64,000 nucleotides of DNA, from NCBI RefSeq assembly GCF_018729455.1, contig NZ_JAHHZF010000004.1, forward strand, positions 402,781 to 466,780, written 5' to 3'. Numbering within the stretch: the stretch's first letter is position 1; each line of letters starts with the position of its first letter. The translations under genes and the position numbers were made by a program. The notes beneath the pieces are model-generated. The model was not told the DNA's origin, searched no databases, and saw only the letters and a program-made list of their open reading frames with translations. Source of the stretch: Prosthecodimorpha staleyi (GTDB taxonomy: Bacteria; Pseudomonadota; Alphaproteobacteria; Rhizobiales; Ancalomicrobiaceae). Shown piece after piece: positions 1 through 8,296 of this stretch.

Positions 1-106
1 GAATCACGGCGTCGCGCAGGGCGGCACCGAGCCGCGGGGGACATCCGTCCCTGGCCGTGGCCAGTGCCAGTTCGAGGGCGGTCTCGATGCGGCCTGCAGC
101 GTCCAT
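1..106 (-). CDS. crtE: Geranylgeranyl diphosphate synthase CrtE, N-terminal fragment
   Basis: Only the first 35 codons are in the window; the gene runs off the left edge. The start is ATG at 106, preceded by GAGGAGCG at a normal distance. The visible peptide contains CPPRLGAALRDAV, the usual N-terminal segment of CrtE-type prenyl transferases just ahead of the GGxRxRP block, which would lie outside. The enzyme would make C20 geranylgeranyl diphosphate for carotenoids and the bacteriochlorophyll tail. It diverges from crtD and shares the control region at 107-207 that holds two PpsR-type sites. The assignment rests on a short peptide plus gene order (crtE next to crtDC), so the family is likely but not proven from this window. 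Confidence 0.72.
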   Translation of the reverse strand, partial: MDAAGRIETALELALATARDGCPPRLGAALRDAVI

Positions 107-126
107 GGCGAGCGCTCCTCCGTGAC

Positions 127-144
127 TGTCAGATATTTTTGACT
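127..144. promoter_or_regulatory. ppsR site: PpsR/CrtJ-type operator, copy 1 (TGT-N12-ACT)
   Basis: TGTCAGATATTTTTGACT matches the known TGT-N12-ACA palindrome of PpsR/CrtJ with one mismatch in the last triplet. It lies 8 bp from a perfect copy at 153-170, the paired arrangement to which PpsR binds cooperatively. It sits between the divergent crtE and crtD starts, so both are expected to be repressed by PpsR when oxygen is high. Confidence 0.75.
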
Positions 145-152
145 TTCATATC

Positions 153-170
153 TGTCCAAAAAATATGACA
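153..170. promoter_or_regulatory. ppsR site: PpsR/CrtJ-type operator, copy 2 (perfect TGT-N12-ACA)
   Basis: TGTCCAAAAAATATGACA is an exact TGT-N12-ACA match in the AT-rich stretch between crtE and crtD. With the copy at 127-144 it forms a tandem pair. The likely regulator PpsR is encoded in this window at 28.0 kb. Confidence 0.85.
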
Positions 171-207
171 CTGCAAGGCAGAGAGTGTCAATCCTGGGAG
201 CCTGGCC

Positions 208-1734
208 ATGTCAGCCCGCGTGGTCGTCATCGGCAGCGGCATGGGAGGTCTCGCGGCGGCGGTCGAACTGGCCACTGCCGGGATGGACGTAACCGTGCTC
301 GAACGCGCCGGACGGCCGGGCGGCAAGCTCGCCGTGATCGACACCCTGGCGGGTCCGATCGATTGCGGCCCGACCGTCTTCACCCTCAAGCCGATCTTCG
401 AGGCGCTGTTCGCCAGCGGCGGTGCGCGGCTCGACGACCATGTCCGGCTGGTGCCGGTCGACGTGCTGGCGCGGCATGCCTGGCCGGACGGCAAGCGGCT
501 CGACCTGCTTGCCGATCCGCTCGAGACCGCCGACGAGATCGGCCGTTTCGCCGGGCCGGGCGAGGCCGGACGCTTCCTCGACTTCTGCCGCGCCGCACGG
601 CACGTCTTCGACACGCTCGACCAGCCCTATCTGAATGCCGACGGGGCGAGCCTCGCCGGGCTGCTGCGCCGGGCAGGCCTGAGCGGATTGCCCGACCTGA
701 TCGCCCTGCGCCCGTTCACGTCGCTCTGGAAGGCGCTCGGCGGCTATTTCCAGGACCCGCGCCTGCGCCAGCTGTTCGCCCGCTACGCGACCTATTGCGG
801 CTCCTCGCCCTTCGCCGCCCCGGCGACCTTGATGCTGGTCGCCCATGTCGAGCGCCTCGGCGTCTTCGCGGTCGAGGGCGGCATGAGCACGATCGCCCGG
901 GCGGTCGCGGACCTGGCGCAGCGCTGCGGCGCGCGCTTCCGCTTCGCCGCGGAGGCGACGCAGATCGTCGTCGCCCATGGCCGCGCCGTCGGGGTGCGGC
1001 TTGCCGACGGCGATGTCCTGCCGGCCGACATCGTGGTCCACAATGGCGACATCGCCGCGCTCGGCGCCGGCCTGCTCGGCGCGGGCGCCGCCCCGGCCGC
1101 GCCCGCGATGCCGCGGCTGACCCGGTCGCTGTCGGCCGTCACCTGGGCGATCGCCGGAGAGGCCTCCGGCTTTCCGCTGGTCCGCCACAGCGTGTTCTTC
1201 TCGTCGGATTACGGGCGCGAATTCGAGGATCTGTTCCATCACCGGCGCCTGCCGACCGAGCCGACCGTCTATGTCTGCGCCCAGGATCGCGAGCAGGACC
1301 GCGAACCGGGCGGCCCGGAACGGCTGCTGGTCCTCGTCAACGCGCCGGCGGACGGCGATCTGCGCCCCCTCGAACCGCAGGAGTTCGCGCGATGCGAGAC
1401 CGCGACCTTCGCCCATCTGAAGCGGCTCGGCCTGACCATCACGGCGGCGGAGAGCCGGATCACGACGCCCGCGGACTTCGCCCGGCGCTTTCCGGCGACC
1501 GGGGGAGCCCTCTACGGGCGGGCGACCCACGGCTGGTCGTCGGCCTTCCGGCGGCCCGGTCCGCGGACCTCGATCCCGGGTCTCTATCTGGCGGGCGGCA
1601 GCGCTCATCCGGGACCGGGCCTGCCGATGGCGGCTCTGTCGGGACGGCTGGCGGCCCTGTCGGCGATCCGGGACTGGACTTCGACCGCCCGGTCCCACCG
1701 GGCGGCTATGCCTGGTGGTACCTCGACGGCGTAA
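208..1734 (+). CDS. crtD: Carotenoid 3,4-desaturase CrtD (methoxy/hydroxyneurosporene desaturase)
   Basis: This 508-residue FAD-dependent desaturase belongs to the CrtI/CrtD family. The dinucleotide-binding motif GSGMGG is at residues 9-14, followed by VLERAGRPGG, and the family's C-terminal flavin motif is seen in LYLAGGSAHPGPGLPMA. The early CGPTVFT block and the position directly before crtC favour CrtD over CrtI; a separate crtI is present at 3.8-5.4 kb. It would introduce the 3,4 double bond after hydration by CrtC. The ATG at 208 follows CCTGGGAGCCTGGCC, giving a plausible ribosome site. The last roughly 20 codons, ending MPGGTSTA, overlap crtC in another frame. Transcription probably starts in the shared crtE/crtD region under PpsR control. 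Confidence 0.88.
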   Translation: MSARVVVIGSGMGGLAAAVELATAGMDVTVLERAGRPGGKLAVIDTLAGPIDCGPTVFTLKPIFEALFASGGARLDDHVRLVPVDVLARHAWPDGKRLDLLADPLETADEIGRFAGPGEAGRFLDFCRAARHVFDTLDQPYLNADGASLAGLLRRAGLSGLPDLIALRPFTSLWKALGGYFQDPRLRQLFARYATYCGSSPFAAPATLMLVAHVERLGVFAVEGGMSTIARAVADLAQRCGARFRFAAEATQIVVAHGRAVGVRLADGDVLPADIVVHNGDIAALGAGLLGAGAAPAAPAMPRLTRSLSAVTWAIAGEASGFPLVRHSVFFSSDYGREFEDLFHHRRLPTEPTVYVCAQDREQDREPGGPERLLVLVNAPADGDLRPLEPQEFARCETATFAHLKRLGLTITAAESRITTPADFARRFPATGGALYGRATHGWSSAFRRPGPRTSIPGLYLAGGSAHPGPGLPMAALSGRLAALSAIRDWTSTARSHRAAMPGGTSTA

Positions 1735-2594
1735 GCGACGACGGCGCGTCGGCGATCACGGTGATCGGCTTCGTCGGCAGCGTGTTCTCGCCCTACTACG
1801 CCTTCGCGCGCCGGCGCGGGGCCGCCGATCCGGAGAATCATGTCGCCATCAATGTCGCGCTCTACGGGCGCGGGGCCGCCTGGGCGATGACCGAGCGTGG
1901 CCGCCGCAGCCTGAAGCGCGGCCCGGACCTGTTGCAGGTCGGGCCGAGCCGGATGCGGCGCGCGGGGCAGCAGCTGATCGTGGAGATCGACGAGATCGCC
2001 GTGCCCTGGCCGCGCCGACTGCGGGGCATCATCCGGCTCGACCTGCCGGCGCTCGGCACCGAAGGCTACGCCCTCGACGACGAGGAGCGCCATGTCTGGC
2101 GGCCGATCGCGCCGGTCGCCCGGATCGAGGTCGAATTCGAGCAACCGCGCCTCGCCTGGCGCGGCAACGCCTATCTCGACCACAATCGCGGCATGGAGCC
2201 GATCGAGGACGGCTTCCGGTCCTGGTCCTGGGCGCGCCTGACCAACCCGGCCGGCACCACGGTCTGCTACGCGGTCGAGGGCCGTCGGGAGGGACCACGC
2301 GGCTTTGCGCTGGCCTTCCCGCCGGCCGGCCCCCCGGCGCCCGGACCGCTGCCGCCCTTCGTCGCCCTGCCGCCGACCCTGTGGCGGATCGCGCGCCCGG
2401 TCGCCTCGGAGGATGCGAGCACCACGCGCATCCTGAAGACGCTCGAGGATGCGCCCTTCTATGCCCGCTCGCTGGTCGCCGCGACGATCGGCGGGCAGCC
2501 CGCCGTGGGCATCCACGAGAGCCTGTCGCTGGATCGATTCCGCCATCCGGTCGTGCAGATGATGCTGCCCTTCCGCATGCCGCGGCGCGCCTGA
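1674..2594 (+). CDS. crtC: Carotenoid 1,2-hydratase CrtC (hydroxyneurosporene synthase)
   Basis: CrtC adds water across the terminal double bond of neurosporene or lycopene in the spheroidene/spirilloxanthin pathway. The frame contains typical CrtC blocks: GGYAWWYLDGVSDDG, then GFVGSVFSPYYA, ENHVAINVALYG, and a C-terminal VGIHESLSLDRF. The start is unclear. The conserved GGYAWWY block is coded upstream of the first close standard start, GTG at 1761, and overlaps the end of crtD in a different frame. No ATG, GTG or TTG lies between the distant ATG at 1392 and 1761. The coordinate given uses CTG at 1674 as the smallest frame that keeps the conserved block; a GTG 1761 start would give a shorter, Rhodobacter-sized protein. 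The gene ends 5 bp before the convergent small ORF. Confidence 0.85.
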   Translation: MDFDRPVPPGGYAWWYLDGVSDDGASAITVIGFVGSVFSPYYAFARRRGAADPENHVAINVALYGRGAAWAMTERGRRSLKRGPDLLQVGPSRMRRAGQQLIVEIDEIAVPWPRRLRGIIRLDLPALGTEGYALDDEERHVWRPIAPVARIEVEFEQPRLAWRGNAYLDHNRGMEPIEDGFRSWSWARLTNPAGTTVCYAVEGRREGPRGFALAFPPAGPPAPGPLPPFVALPPTLWRIARPVASEDASTTRILKTLEDAPFYARSLVAATIGGQPAVGIHESLSLDRFRHPVVQMMLPFRMPRRA

Positions 2595-2599
2595 GCGGG

Positions 2600-2797
2600 T
2601 CATGGCCGCGGCTCGCCCGAAGGGTAGCCCGCGTCGGAAGTCCCGGCAGCGCGCTCGCGCTCCTGGCGTTCGCGCGCCTCGCGCAACCGCTTCAGCGACC
2701 TGAGCTCCCACCAGGCGAAGGCCAGGGCGGGCAGGAACACCAGCATCATCTCGAAGGCCGAGAAGAGCGCCCAGTTGCTGCCGTCGGCCTCGGTCAT
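2600..2797 (-). CDS. Small single-span membrane protein, last gene of the crtIB unit
   Basis: A 65-codon frame starts at ATG 2797, overlapping the crtB stop by 4 bp (ATGA), which argues for coupled translation and a real gene. The protein has one hydrophobic segment at about residues 10-30 (ALFSAFEMMLVFLPALAFAWW), then a strongly charged helix (ELRSLKRLREARERQERERA), so it should be an inner-membrane protein with a charged tail. It is not a family I can name. In Rhodobacter clusters the place between crtC and crtB is taken by tspO, and this protein occupies that place here. It is too short to be TspO, which has five membrane segments. A structural or assembly role beside carotenoid enzymes is only a guess. 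Confidence 0.7.
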   Translation of the reverse strand: MTEADGSNWALFSAFEMMLVFLPALAFAWWELRSLKRLREARERQERERAAGTSDAGYPSGEPRP

Positions 2798-3858
2798 GAC
2801 CTGACCCCGACGCGCACCGGCATCGGCTGCCGCGACGCGCGCCGGCGCTCTTCCTGGATGGTCAGGATTTCGATCAGCCGCGCGGCAGATCCGGGCCGCG
2901 CCGCGGTCGGGCCGGGCCGGTCGGCGGCGAGCCGGGCGATCAGGTCGCACGCGCTGTCCGGAGCGGCCGCGGGGACCGATACCGGCGCGAAGGGCATGGC
3001 CGCCGCGGGCTTCAGCGCCGCCACCACCGCGTCGGCCATCAGAACCAGCTTGCGCCGGCCCGGCACCACCGTGCGGGTCGAGACCGAATCGTGACCGGCG
3101 GCGGCCAGGCGGTGGCCGATCTCGCGGTAGACGAGGCGGGCGGCATGGATCGCCGGGCGGCAATCCGGCGGCAGCAGCGCGATGCCGGCTTCCGCCCGGA
3201 CATAATGGGTCTCGGCCGCCGCCAACAGCCGGGCCACCACCCGGGCGAGGCCCGGCGACGGGACCGGCGCGCCGATCAGCACCGCGCCGTCCAGCCCCTC
3301 GGTGGCGAGCCAGTCGAGCGGCAGATAGAGCCGCCCCGCCCGGGCATCCTCGCCGACATCGCGGGCGATGTTGGTATATTGCATGGCGATGCCGAGATCG
3401 GCGGCACGGGCCAGCGCCGCCTCCGAGCGGCGACCCATCAGTACCGACATCATCATCCCGACCACGCCGGCAACCCGGAACGCATAGGCCTCCAGCGCGG
3501 CCAGATCGGCATAGCGGCGGCCGTCCGCGTCCCAGGCGAAGCCCTCGATCAGGGCCTCGGGCAGGGCGCGCGGCAGATCGATCGTCTCGACGAGATCGGC
3601 GAAAAGGCGCTCGACCGGGCAGGCCCCCGGCCGGCCGGCATAGATGCGATCGAGCCGGCGGCGCAGGTCGGCGACCGCGGCGGCCGGATCGGCGCTGCCG
3701 TCGACCGCATCGTCGGCGGCACGGCAGAAGGCGTAGAGCACGGTCGCCGGCCCGCGCAGCCGCGGCGGCAGCAGCAGCGAGGCCGCGAAGAAGGATTTCG
3801 AGCCCTCCGCGAGGCTCCTGCGGCAGGCGCGCCGGTCAGCGGACGAGAGCATCGGCAT
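2794..3858 (-). CDS. crtB: Phytoene synthase CrtB
   Basis: CrtB condenses two geranylgeranyl diphosphates to phytoene, the first committed carotenoid step. The squalene/phytoene synthase aspartate-rich motifs are present: DDAVD near residues 49-53 and NIARDVGED about 120 residues later, with the early signature SLAEGSKSFFAASLLLP. Length is about 354 residues, normal for the family. ATG 3858 (or the in-frame ATG 3852) is chosen because conserved sequence begins just after it; the open frame continues upstream to 3957 but that part lies over crtI and has no family features. It overlaps the crtI stop by about 20 bp and the next small ORF by 4 bp, so crtI, crtB and the small ORF read as one translated chain. 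Confidence 0.93.
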   Translation of the reverse strand: MPMLSSADRRACRRSLAEGSKSFFAASLLLPPRLRGPATVLYAFCRAADDAVDGSADPAAAVADLRRRLDRIYAGRPGACPVERLFADLVETIDLPRALPEALIEGFAWDADGRRYADLAALEAYAFRVAGVVGMMMSVLMGRRSEAALARAADLGIAMQYTNIARDVGEDARAGRLYLPLDWLATEGLDGAVLIGAPVPSPGLARVVARLLAAAETHYVRAEAGIALLPPDCRPAIHAARLVYREIGHRLAAAGHDSVSTRTVVPGRRKLVLMADAVVAALKPAAAMPFAPVSVPAAAPDSACDLIARLAADRPGPTAARPGSAARLIEILTIQEERRRASRQPMPVRVGVRS

Positions 3859-5371
3859 GGGGCACCACCCGGTCGAGGATGCGGGCCGAGGACAGCACGC
3901 CCGGCAGGCCGGCGCCCGGATGGGTGCCGGCACCGACCAGATAGAGCCCGTCCACATCCTCGCTGCGATTGTGCGGCCGGAACCACGCGCACTGGGTCAG
4001 CACCGGCTCCGGCCCGAAGGCCGCGCCCTTCTCGGCCAGGAAATCGGCGGCGAAATCGAGCGGCGTGGTGACCTTCGAGGTGACCAGCGCGGCGCCGAGC
4101 CCCGGCAAGACCGTCCGTTCCAGCTCGGCCGCGATCGCCTGGCGATAGGGCTCGGCGGCCCGGGTCCAGTCGATCGGCGCATCCAGATTGGCCACCGGCG
4201 CCAGGACGTAGAAGGCATCGCAGCCGGGCGGCGCCAGGCTCGGATCGGTCGCGGTCGGGCGATGCAGGTAGAGGCTGAAGTCTGCCGGCAGGGCGCGGGC
4301 GCCGAAGATCTCTGCAAGCAGTTCGCGGTAGCGCGGGCCGAGCAGGATCGTATGGTGCGGCACCTCCGGATAGGTCCGGTCGGTCCCGAAATACCAGACG
4401 AACAGGCTCATCGACTGCCGCATCCGGCCGACCTTGCGGTCGGTCCAGCGACGGCGCGCCGCCGCCGGCAGGAGCTGGCGATAGGTGGCGGCCGCATCGG
4501 CATTGGAGACGACGATATCGGCCGGGATCGTCTCGCCGCCGACGAGCCGCACCCCGCAGGCGCGCCCCTTCTCGACCAGGATGCGGTCGACGTCGACACC
4601 GTGACGGATCCGCCCGCCCTGTTGTTCGATCAGCCCGACCAGCCCGGCGACCAGGCGGCCGGTCCCACCCATGGCGAAATGCACGCCCCAGCGCCGTTCG
4701 AGTGCGGAGACCAGGACCAACACAGCCGTGGCCGTGAAGGGATTGCCGCCGATGAACAGCGGATGGAAGCCGAGCGCGATGCGCAGGCGTTCGTCCTTCA
4801 CATAGGACGAGACCAGGGCATGCACCGACCGCCAGCCGCCGAGCCGGACCAGTTCGGGCAGCACGCGCGCCATGTCGGCGGCGCGGTCGAAGGGCACGTC
4901 GCCGAGCTTCTCGAAGCCGATGTGGAACATCGCCTCGGCATGGGCGAGAAAGCGCTCGTAGCCCGGGCCGTCGCCGGGCGCCAGACGGTCGACCTCGGCG
5001 CGCATGCGGGCCGGATCGCCCGAGCAGTCGATCGTCGAGCCGTCATGGAAGCGGATGCGGTAGAAGGGATCGATCGGCCGCAGATCGACATCGGCGGCCA
5101 TGTCGCGACCGCACAGAGCCCATAATTCGGCGAAGAGATGCGGGGCGGTGACGATGGTCGGGCCGGCATCGAAGGTGAAGCCGTCCTGCCGATGGACCCG
5201 GGCGCGGCCGCCGGACTGGTCAAGCCGTTCCAGGACGGTGACGCGGTAGCCGCGCGCGCCGAGCCGGATGGCGGCGGCGAGCCCGCCGAAGCCGGAGCCG
5301 ATCACCACCGCATGCGGCTGGCGGCGGACCGGGCGCTCGGCGCGATGCAGCGAGGCGTCGTGTCCGCTCAT
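3836..5371 (-). CDS. crtI: Phytoene desaturase CrtI
   Basis: This 511-residue bacterial CrtI converts phytoene to neurosporene or lycopene using FAD. It has GSGFGG at residues 25-30 in VVIGSGFGGLAAAIRLGARG, the VTVLERLDQSGGRA block, FDAGPTIVTAP, and the C-terminal flavin signature in LYLVGAGTHPGAGLPGVL. Its number of desaturation steps cannot be read from sequence. It starts 4 bp inside the bchO stop (ATGA at 5368-5371) and ends inside crtB. crtA, which often accompanies these genes in Rhodobacter, is absent, so the end product is more likely spirilloxanthin- or spheroidene-type without the keto group. Confidence 0.94.
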   Translation of the reverse strand: MSGHDASLHRAERPVRRQPHAVVIGSGFGGLAAAIRLGARGYRVTVLERLDQSGGRARVHRQDGFTFDAGPTIVTAPHLFAELWALCGRDMAADVDLRPIDPFYRIRFHDGSTIDCSGDPARMRAEVDRLAPGDGPGYERFLAHAEAMFHIGFEKLGDVPFDRAADMARVLPELVRLGGWRSVHALVSSYVKDERLRIALGFHPLFIGGNPFTATAVLVLVSALERRWGVHFAMGGTGRLVAGLVGLIEQQGGRIRHGVDVDRILVEKGRACGVRLVGGETIPADIVVSNADAAATYRQLLPAAARRRWTDRKVGRMRQSMSLFVWYFGTDRTYPEVPHHTILLGPRYRELLAEIFGARALPADFSLYLHRPTATDPSLAPPGCDAFYVLAPVANLDAPIDWTRAAEPYRQAIAAELERTVLPGLGAALVTSKVTTPLDFAADFLAEKGAAFGPEPVLTQCAWFRPHNRSEDVDGLYLVGAGTHPGAGLPGVLSSARILDRVVPHADALVR

Positions 5372-6318
5372 GGCGAGACCTCCGGCATAAGTCCATGGCG
5401 CGTCGCCGCGGCCTCGATCAGCGCCGCGATGCGGCCGGGCGCCTCCTCATGGGCGAGGTGGCCGAGCCCGGCCAGTTCGACGATCTCGGGCCTGGCCAGG
5501 CGGCGGGCCGTCTCGCCGGCCTGACGCGCCGGCACCATGCCGTCGCAGGCGCCGGCGATCAGCAGCACCGGCACCTTCAGACGGGGCAGGTCGCGCAGCA
5601 GCGGTTCCAGATCCCAGCCGGCCATCATGCCGAAGGCGGCGGCGACCTGGTCCGGATCGGCGGCCAGCCGCCGGTAGAAGGACGCGGCGGCCGGATCAAG
5701 CCGCGAGCCGGTGCGCTCCAGGAGACGATCGACCACGGCAGGATCGCGCGCCCGGCGGGCGAAGAAGCGTGGCAGGAGCGGGTTCAGCGCCAGGAACCGC
5801 GCGACCGGCGACACGGCCCGGGCGAGCGGCCCGCCGAAGCCGGCCAGCGCACCGTTCAGACTGACGACGAGACCCGGATGGATGGCGCCGTCGAGGCAGA
5901 GCCGCAACGCGATCGCCGCCCCGGCCGAATGGCCGACGGCGAGGACCGGATCGACCTCCAGCGCGCGCAGCAGCGCCGCCAAGGTCGCCGCCATGCCGGG
6001 CAGGTTGGTGCGGCCGGGCGGCAACGGCTCGCTGAAGCCGTGGCCGGGGAGATCGCACAGCACGACCGTGAAATGCCGGGCCAGCAGCGGCGCCAGCGCC
6101 GCGTAGGAATGCGTCGAAGCGCCGGTGCCGTGGATCAGCAGGGCCGCCGGTCCGGTTCCCATGACCTGGACATGCCACAGGATGTCGGCACGCACGAAGC
6201 GGCTCGCGGCCCGGTTCGGCCAGTCCTGCCCGTCGCGGTCGAACCGCAGGCGCGCCAGCGTGGCGAGCGAGCGCCGCGCCGACGGTGAGGCTGCCGCCAC
6301 CGAGCCCGAAGGGGTCAT
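5368..6318 (-). CDS. bchO: Alpha/beta hydrolase BchO (magnesium chelatase-associated protein)
   Basis: This 316-residue alpha/beta-fold protein shows [30 protein letters not shown] and the nucleophile elbow VGHSAGAA, with [12 protein letters not shown] near the C-terminus. BchO is found next to magnesium chelatase genes in almost all purple-bacterial clusters; its biochemical role is not settled and it is usually described as a putative chelatase accessory factor. In this cluster it does not follow bchD directly: dxs lies between them. It overlaps dxs by 4 bp at its start and crtI by 4 bp at its end, so it is translated in the dxs-bchO-crtI chain. Assignment to BchO rather than a generic hydrolase relies on context and the N-terminal pattern ([12 protein letters not shown]). 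Confidence 0.87.
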   Translation of the reverse strand: MTPSGSVAAASPSARRSLATLARLRFDRDGQDWPNRAASRFVRADILWHVQVMGTGPAALLIHGTGASTHSYAALAPLLARHFTVVLCDLPGHGFSEPLPPGRTNLPGMAATLAALLRALEVDPVLAVGHSAGAAIALRLCLDGAIHPGLVVSLNGALAGFGGPLARAVSPVARFLALNPLLPRFFARRARDPAVVDRLLERTGSRLDPAAASFYRRLAADPDQVAAAFGMMAGWDLEPLLRDLPRLKVPVLLIAGACDGMVPARQAGETARRLARPEIVELAGLGHLAHEEAPGRIAALIEAAATRHGLMPEVSP

Positions 6319-8159
6319 GACACGAATCCCGGCATGCCGGCGGCGACCAGAACGGGCCGCGCGGCCATGCGCGGACGGACCTGTTCGAGTGCCGACCGGG
6401 CCGTCTCGGCAATGCCGGCCCCGTCGAGCCCGGCCGCCTGGAGCAGGACACCGGGGCCGTCATGGGGCAGGAACCGGTCCGGCAGGGCGAGGGTGCGCAC
6501 GACCAGCCGACCGACCGGCATGCGGGCTTCGGCGAGCAGCCTCAGGACCGCGGTGCCGAAGCCGCCGGCAGCCTCCTCGACCGTGATCAGGACGCGATGC
6601 CGGCGCGCCAGGGACAGGATCAGCTCCGCATCGAGCGGCTTGACGAAGCGGGCATCCGCCACCGTGGCGAAGATGCCGTCGCGGGCCAGCCGGTCGGCGG
6701 CATCGCTGGCGGCGGCGAGCCGGGTGCCCAGCGACAGGATCGCGACATCCTCGCCCTCCGCATAGATGCGGCCGCGGCCGATCGTGAGCACGCGCGCCGG
6801 CTCGGAAAGATCGGCACCGAAGCCGTCGCCGCGCGGGAAGCGGAAGGCGATCGGACCCTCGTCATAGGCCGCCGCCGTGGCGACCATGTCGCGCAGTTCG
6901 GCCTCGTCGGCCGGCGCCATCACGACCATGCCGGGCAGGCAGGCGAGCATCGCCAGATCGTAGCTGCCGGCGTGGGTCGCCCCGTCGGCCCCGACCAGGC
7001 CGGCCCGATCGATGGCGAAGCGCACCGGAAGATGCTGGATCGCCACGTCATGGACGATCTGGTCGTAGGCCCGCTGCAGGAAGGTCGAGTAGATCGCGCA
7101 GAAGGGCTTCATGCCCTCGCAGGCGAGCCCGGCCGCGAAGGTGACGGCATGCTGCTCGGCGATGCCGGTATCGAAGGCGCGGTCCGGGAAGGCCTTGGCG
7201 AAGCGTTCGATGCCGGTCCCGGAGGCCATCGCGGCCGTGATCCCGACGATGCGGCGGTCGTCGCGCGCCTCCGCGATCAGCGCGTCGGCGAAGACCTGGG
7301 TGAAGCTCGGCGCGATCGCCTTCGGCTTGGCCTGCACGCCGGTGGCCGGATCGAACGCGGTGACGCCGTGCAGCCGGTCGGCCGCCTTTTCGGCCGGGGC
7401 ATAGCCGTGGCCCTTCTCGGTGCGCACATGCAGGACGACCGGCCCGCCGCAATCCCGGACCACCTCGAGCGCCTCGACCAGCGCCGCCATGTCGTGGCCG
7501 TCGACCGGACCGCGATAGGTGAAGCCGAGCGCGGTGAACAGGTTCTCGGGCGCATTGGCGCCACCGGCCAGAGCGTCGAGATGGCCCGACAGGGCGCCGA
7601 CCGGCGGCGAGATCGACATGGCATTGTCGTTGATGATGACCGTGACCGGCAGCCCGGAGGCGCCGGCATTGTTCAGGCCCTCATAGGCGAGACCCGCCGA
7701 CAGCGCGCCGTCGCCGATCACGCAGACTACCCGCCCGGGCCGGCCGAGCAGGCGGCGGGCGGCCGCGAAGCCGAGTGCTGCGGAGATGGAGGTGGAGGAA
7801 TGGCCGGCGCCGAACGGGTCGTAGGCGCTCTCGTCCCGCTTGGTGAAGCCGGACAGGCCGCCGCCCTGGCGGATGGTCTCCAGCCGGCCGAGCCGGCCGG
7901 TCAGCATCTTGTGCGGATAGGCTTGGTGGCCGACATCCCAGATCAGGATGTCCTCGGGCGTATCGAACACCCGGTGCAGCGCGATGGTCAGCTCGACCAC
8001 GCCGAGGCTGGCGCCGAGATGGCCGCCGGTTCGCGACACCGAGCGGACCAGCGTGCCCCGCAACTCGTCGGCGAGCCGCGGCAGCAGCGCGGGGTCGAGC
8101 GCCCGGATGTCGGCCGGCACGGCAATGTGGGACAGGAGAGCGTTTCCTTCCGGGGCCAT
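6315..8159 (-). CDS. dxs: 1-deoxy-D-xylulose-5-phosphate synthase
   Basis: DXS makes 1-deoxyxylulose 5-phosphate from pyruvate and glyceraldehyde 3-phosphate, the entry reaction of the MEP isoprenoid pathway. At 614 residues it is near full length. The thiamine diphosphate motif GDGALSAG followed by [13 protein letters not shown] is present, along with [21 protein letters not shown] at the start and the catalytic region [21 protein letters not shown]. The ATG at 8159 follows GAGGTG. A dxs copy inside a photosynthesis cluster would raise precursor supply for carotenoids and the bacteriochlorophyll tail together with pigment synthesis. Its leader, between the bchD stop and dxs, holds the tandem hairpin array at 8172-8294. 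A housekeeping dxs may exist elsewhere in the genome. Confidence 0.95.
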   Translation of the reverse strand: MAPEGNALLSHIAVPADIRALDPALLPRLADELRGTLVRSVSRTGGHLGASLGVVELTIALHRVFDTPEDILIWDVGHQAYPHKMLTGRLGRLETIRQGGGLSGFTKRDESAYDPFGAGHSSTSISAALGFAAARRLLGRPGRVVCVIGDGALSAGLAYEGLNNAGASGLPVTVIINDNAMSISPPVGALSGHLDALAGGANAPENLFTALGFTYRGPVDGHDMAALVEALEVVRDCGGPVVLHVRTEKGHGYAPAEKAADRLHGVTAFDPATGVQAKPKAIAPSFTQVFADALIAEARDDRRIVGITAAMASGTGIERFAKAFPDRAFDTGIAEQHAVTFAAGLACEGMKPFCAIYSTFLQRAYDQIVHDVAIQHLPVRFAIDRAGLVGADGATHAGSYDLAMLACLPGMVVMAPADEAELRDMVATAAAYDEGPIAFRFPRGDGFGADLSEPARVLTIGRGRIYAEGEDVAILSLGTRLAAASDAADRLARDGIFATVADARFVKPLDAELILSLARRHRVLITVEEAAGGFGTAVLRLLAEARMPVGRLVVRTLALPDRFLPHDGPGVLLQAAGLDGAGIAETARSALEQVRPRMAARPVLVAAGMPGFVS

Positions 8160-8171
8160 GTCAGCACCTCA

Positions 8172-8294
8172 TTGGCGGGGCGAGCCCGCGTGTTGGCGGG
8201 ACGACCCCGCGTTCTGGCGGGACCAGCCCGCGATCTGGCGGGACGAACCCGCATGTCGGCGGGACGGACCCGCAATTCGGCGGGGAAGCCCGCC
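8172..8294. repeat. Tandem array of six 21-bp units, each a GCGGG-N4/5-CCCGC hairpin
   Basis: Units start at 8172, 8193, 8214, 8235, 8256 and 8277; the last is 20 bp. Each contains GCGGG, four or five variable bases, then CCCGC, so each can fold as a small GC stem. The stem bases stay fixed while the loop and the 5-6 bases between units vary. The array fills the 137-bp gap between the bchD stop (8297) and the dxs start (8159), where most joints of this operon overlap or nearly touch. It may slow ribosomes or RNases, end part of the transcripts, or bind a protein. It is not a CRISPR array: units are too short and there are no spacers. Confidence 0.9.
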
Positions 8295-8296
8295 TG

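Noticed and set aside
165-2594. A single 809-residue plus-strand frame spanning crtD and crtC
   Set aside because: Its first two thirds are the out-of-frame shadow of crtD; only the part from about 1674 has CrtC family sequence.
1674-2594. crtC as a frameshifted pseudogene fused to crtD
   Set aside because: Both frames are intact and family-like to their ends, and a similar overlap is known from other purple bacteria.
2600-3163. 187-residue version of the small ORF
   Set aside because: The extra N-terminal part overlaps crtB out of frame and is arginine/proline-rich shadow; the ATGA start at 2797 fits better.
8172-8294. CRISPR array
   Set aside because: Repeat units are 21 bp with only 5-6 variable bases between the stems; there are no 30-bp spacers and no cas genes.
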